The translations under genes were made by a program, and so were the position numbers. Below, piece after piece: positions 59,900-64,000 of a DNA stretch of 64,000 nt. The stretch spans positions 29,634,501 to 29,698,500 of the forward strand of contig NC_092672.1 in NCBI RefSeq assembly GCF_964355755.1. The letters are read 5' to 3'. Within the stretch, counting starts at the first letter, position 1; every line of letters begins with the position of its first letter. This stretch comes from Antedon mediterranea (Eukaryota; Echinodermata; Crinoidea; Comatulida; Antedonidae). The notes beneath the pieces are model-generated. The model was not told the origin of the DNA and did not search any database. It worked only from the letters and a program-made list of their open reading frames with translations.

Positions 59900-61337
59900 T
59901 CTATAATTTACGTAAGGGCAAAATTCGGTAAATCTCGGTTTATTTCTAAAATTTCTACTCGATGGTATATAAAGTTGGTTCGTACTTTCGGTACTGATTT
60001 TAACCATCTGATGTAACCCTGTTTACTAATTAAATTGAGTTAGGTAATTAGTTATTGACGATTAAAACGAATTTAGGTTCAACGATTTGCCCCAAATAGG
60101 GGTGTTTTCCGATCGTGGTATACACTGTCTAATGGATGTCCATCTTGAAAAATACCCGCCACAATAATACGAGGAGGCTTCGCATTTTCCTATCTCCTCC
60201 TACGATAATTGTTTTTAATAGCTGAAAACTGGTTGAACAGCTAGAGTACAGCATCATAATGTTGAAGACAGGCCGATTTTCTTTAAAAAATACTATTTTG
60301 ATAGATTTAATATACGATTATACAAATGTATTGATTTGCGATGAATGGAACATTTCAATCTCTGTTTCACAAGTGTCTATTCCCTCAGGCGTCGTAAAGG
60401 CAAGTACAGTACTGTATACTCGAAATTCGATCCATTTTTGTTTTCAATCTGTGCTGCAGAGGTTGGATATAATTTTTTTTTAAACGGATAATGAGCTAGC
60501 GTTTTCACTCGCCGTATATTATGTACAAATCTTTATTATTGCAGTTAAACCACCCACATCATCACCTTTCCCTCACTGGCATGAGTAGCGTTGTAAAACC
60601 AGTAGAGAATAGGCCTACGGTACATCACATGCCCTAAACGCAGAACAACTTTGGTGGGTAGGGTAGGAACCAACTTAAGTATGAATTGGCTCTAAGAAAC
60701 AATTGAAAACCATTAGGCCTACTAATTAAGTTGAGTTAGATAATTTAATATTTATTGACGATTAAATCGAATTTATGATTTTCCCCGAATAGAGGTGGTT
60801 TTCACAAATTGTTTTACATTATATTATAAACATATACACGTCGTAGTGATGTATCGTTACATGTGCTGTACTATTTCAATCGACTAGGACGGTGATAGTT
60901 TCAACAAAGTATTACATCGCAATGTTTTACTGTGTTTAGTGGTATATTATTTGTAAAACATGAAAGCAATTAATATTTCGTTACTAAATGGATAAAGAAT
61001 ATATTTTAACATTGTTCCTCTTTGCACCCATCCTCTTCCCCATCCCTCAACCCTAATGTTACATACAAAACACAAATTAAGTTTGTTTAAATTTGACTTA
61101 AACAATTGGTCTTATTTTGTGACAAGTTTCTCTTTCGGAAGTAATAGGGTGCTAATTTTAGTTGAGTACATAAATCACAGTGTCTATTTATTCGTTCCTG
61201 TACACGACATGTATTATTGTCCTGCGGTACGTACATTTGAAATCGCCAGTTTTTTAACGCTGAAATTATTATGTATTCGAGAACCATCTGTGGGCACGAC
61301 CTAGATGGTACGCGAGCGAAGCGAGCGTACCATCTAG
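59900..61337 (+). mobile_element. Helitron-like unit A of a head-to-tail pair
   Basis: Starts TCTATAATTTACGTAAGG directly after an A and ends in CTAG at 61,337. The end is a strong hairpin: CTAGATGGTACGC (61,301 on) and GCGTACCATCTAG with an 11-nt loop. The next base starts unit B. TC start, CTAG end and insertion between A and T fit Helitrons. No Rep/helicase coding remains. Short ORFs inside are not credible. Confidence 0.55.
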
Positions 61338-62519
61338 TCTATATATAAATTTACGTAAGGGCAAAATTCGGTAAATCGCGCCTTACTTTTAGAATTTTTA
61401 CTCGATGGTATGTAAAGTTGGTTCGTACTTTCGGTACTGATTTTAACCACCTGATGTAACCCTGTTTACTAATTAAATTAAGTTAGATAATTAGTTATTG
61501 ACGATTAAAACGAATTTAGGTTCAACGATTTGCCCCAGATAGGGGTGTTTTCCGATCGTGGTATACACTGTCTAATGGATGTCCATCTTGAAAAATACCC
61601 GCCACAAAAATGCGAGGAGGCTTCGCATTTTCCTATCTCCTCCTACGATAATTGTTTTTAATAGCTGAAAACCGGTTGAACAGCTCGAGTACAGTATCAT
61701 AATGTTGAAGACAGGCCGATTTTCTTAAAAAAATACTATTTTGATAGATTTAATATACGTTTATACAAATGTATTGATTTGCGATGAATGGAACATTCCA
61801 ATCTCTGTGTCGTTCCACAAGTGTCTATTCCCTCAGGCATCGTAAAGGAAAGTACTGTATGCTTATAACAGAAATTCGATCCATTTTTTTTTTCAATCTG
61901 TGCTGCAGAGGTTGGATATAATTTTTTTTAAACGGATAATGAGCTAGCGTTTTCAGTCGCCGTAATTTAATATTTATTACCGATTAAATCGAATTTATGA
62001 TTTGCCCCGAATAGAGGTGGTTTTCACAAATTGTTTAACATTATATATAAACATACGTCGTAGTGTATCGTTACATGTACTGTACTATTTCAATCGACTA
62101 CGACGGTGATAGTTTCAACAAAGTATTACATCGCAATGTTTTACTGTGTTTAGTGGTATATTATTTGTAAAACATGTTAATTAATATTTTGTTCCTCTTT
62201 GCACCCATCCTCTTCCCCATCTCTCAACCATAATGTTACATACAAAACACAAATTAAGTTTGTTTAAATTTGACTTAAACAATTGGTCTCATTTTGTGAC
62301 AACTTTCTCTTTCGGAAGTAATTCCCAGTGTGCTAATTTTAGTTGAGTACATAAATCACAGTGTCTATTTAATCGTTCCTGTAAACGACATATATTATTG
62401 TCCTGCATTATTGTACATTTGAAATCGCCAGTTTTTTAACGCTGAAATCACTGTGTATTCGAGAACCATCTGTGGGCACGACCTAGATGGTACGCGAGCG
62501 ATGCGAGCGTACCATCTAG
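61338..62519 (+). mobile_element. Helitron-like unit B of a head-to-tail pair
   Basis: Starts TCTATATATAAATTTACG immediately after the CTAG of unit A. It follows unit A closely with an internal deletion of roughly 250 bp, and ends with the same 13-bp-arm hairpin and CTAG (62,516-62,519) before a T. The pair AB as a whole lies between an A and a T. Confidence 0.55.
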
Positions 62520-63704
62520 TTATTTACAATGACAATCATGGTAATTGCATTTAGGCCTATCAAACTGCCATACACGTTTAATTTAATTCCCCAACATTTT
62601 AGGGGGTGGGGTAAGGACATCCCCTTGCGTTCGTGGACATTAGTTGCTTGATTAAGTATTCATCGGAGTAAGGGGTTATAGATGTCGTCGTCGAGAGGGC
62701 AGTAGGAGGTCAGTTCGCATGGTTATCGAGTCACTGTCACCAACAACAAATCATGTTATCGGGAGTCACAGTGTGTACAGTTTACATAAGGAACGATTTG
62801 CATTACACAATGATTGACTCTAATCAACATATAGCGTTTGGGTGTACGTGACAATATATGATAGCAAAAATAATATAAATGTAGATAAATAATATATTGC
62901 CAAAGGGACAGTAACCTATCTGTACCAGTATGTTCCACATCACATCAACATAGACAGCGCTAACTGGTTAAACGTAAGGGGCCCAGAGCATGAGCAGCCC
63001 AATGCAACTTACGCAGAGTTGGAAAGCACCTTAGGAGTACTAAACAATCAAACCCCCTTCCCTTCCCTTTCCCCCCGTCCCACACTTCCCACAACCTGCA
63101 TTACGCCACTTTTCACATTGGTTTCCCATAGGAGGACGCAACGCAAAACGTAGACGCACCGTATCGACGGAAAGTGCGTTTATGCTTAGTTCTCAATAGA
63201 TATATGCGCGTTGTTAAGGGGCGTGGAACTGATCGTGTCGCAGCCACAGATAAAACTATTGATCTCTGGAGCTCAGCATCATGTTGTTAGATTGCATTAA
63301 AGTAAACTGTTTATACTTTTTATTATTATCAAAATATTATTATTATTTATGTTTTCATCTTCAAATCCTTCTCTACGCATGCGTATAACCTAACCTTTTA
63401 CTTCCCGCAAACAAATTCGCCTAGTGGAAAATTGTCTTCACTAGGCGAATATAATCTCTTCTACTGAATGTTTGCTTTGTTACATCAAAACACATAATTT
63501 TGTTCATTGATTTTATTTACTTACTTTTATTTATGCCCTTTGGATGTGTTTTCTACTACTATTTTTACCTTCTTATTTTAGTGTTTTGTTTTTGTTGTCT
63601 TGTTTTGCCTTGATATGCTTGGTCCTTCAAGCTGTGACCTGGGATGTTTTGTTACATTCTTATGTTTATATGATATGATTAAACTTATAACTATAACATC
63701 TTTT
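62520..63704. other. Non-coding stretch; partial MITE-like ends and a LINE-like 3' region
   Basis: AGGAGGACGCAACGCAAAAC near 63,131 resembles an eroded MITE end of the GCGACGCAACG type. 63,470-63,690 is T-rich like a LINE 3' UTR. No gene. Confidence 0.35.
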
Positions 63705-63890
63705 AAGATTTAAAAATCTTTAATATTGGATCACCTGATCTACTACTGGAATTTATGGCGAGAAAGATGAAGCAGTATTATTAAACAAAGATTGGTTCAC
63801 AGATAACAAAACTTTATGAAGACAGAGGCCCAACCTTTACATTGGCTTTCTATGCTTTCATGATTAACCATTTAAATAATTCTAGTCTTC
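63705..63890 (+). pseudogene. Unrecognised coding-like relic with one stop
   Basis: One frame reads IGSPDLLLEFMARKMKQYY, then TAA, then TKIGSQITKLYEDRGPTF and onward. The composition looks protein-like but no family is recognised and no splice sites fit. Low support. Confidence 0.22.
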
Positions 63891-63946
63891 TGTTATGTTA
63901 TGTTTTGTAACATATCAAAATTTGAAATATAATATCGTATTTACAG

Positions 63947-64000
63947 AAGAAGAACTTTCAACTGTAAATGGAATAGATCTTATGTGGTCATCTGAAGCAG
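63947..64000 (+). CDS. Possible exon start running off the window
   Basis: An acceptor-like ATCGTATTTACAG ends at 63,946. One frame stays open for the remaining 54 bases (EELSTVNGIDLMWSSEA). Too short to identify. Confidence 0.22.

Overview
This is an AT-rich animal (metazoan) nuclear window. The evidence is GT-AG introns, many 5'-truncated non-LTR retrotransposons, MITEs and Helitron-like DNA, and intracellular receptors of the death-effector-domain / NACHT / leucine-rich-repeat (NLR) type. Large NLR families and frequent TAGGCCTA-type words suggest a marine deuterostome, perhaps an echinoderm, but that is inference; no species marker is visible.

The backbone is a large inverted segmental duplication. 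Arm 1 (about 425-20,362, + strand) and arm 2 (about 47,700-40,513, - strand) each carry an NLR gene, its intron end and its 3' flank. They face each other across a 20-kb spacer. Gene 1 enters the window only as its NACHT-LRR exon (1,362-6,133, 17 full LRR units). Gene 2 appears complete: a DED exon (55,584-55,020), two paralogous 60-nt phase-1 mini-exons (54,833-54,774 and 53,157-53,098), a possible 33-nt exon (52,394-52,362) and the NACHT-LRR exon (46,577-42,991, 10 full LRR units). The joined frame without the 33-nt exon is 1,417 residues. Arm 1 is longer mainly because of insertions absent from arm 2: a 2.2-kb LINE in the 3' UTR, a LINE tail with a 6-bp target duplication, another LINE end, and an 8.8-kb TIR-bounded array.

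The array (11,306-20,110) sits inside a MITE whose uninterrupted sibling lies at 40,660-41,066. It has about 5.5 direct units of 965-967 bp, with an A-B dimer repeated at exactly 1,932 bp, then flips orientation at 16,655/16,656 for about 1.5 more units. A 1.9-kb hAT-like element with an 8-bp target duplication interrupts the inverted part. The 20,363-40,512 spacer holds one candidate exon (21,543-21,795), several minisatellites, faint gene relics, a 2.7-kb inverted-repeat unit and a BTB-BACK-Kelch gene at 34,693-35,952 with an in-frame stop between BACK and Kelch.

The introns and upstream side of gene 2 hold a pogo/Tigger-like element with TA target duplication (47,994-49,012), a Helitron-like element (49,595-51,159), two LINE fragments, and further upstream a head-to-tail pair of Helitron-like units (59,900-62,519). 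Unrecognised coding-like relics lie at 26,794-26,997, 55,931-56,251 and 63,705-63,890. The only genes whose products can be described are the two presumed cytosolic DED-NACHT-LRR sensors and the broken Kelch-family adaptor.
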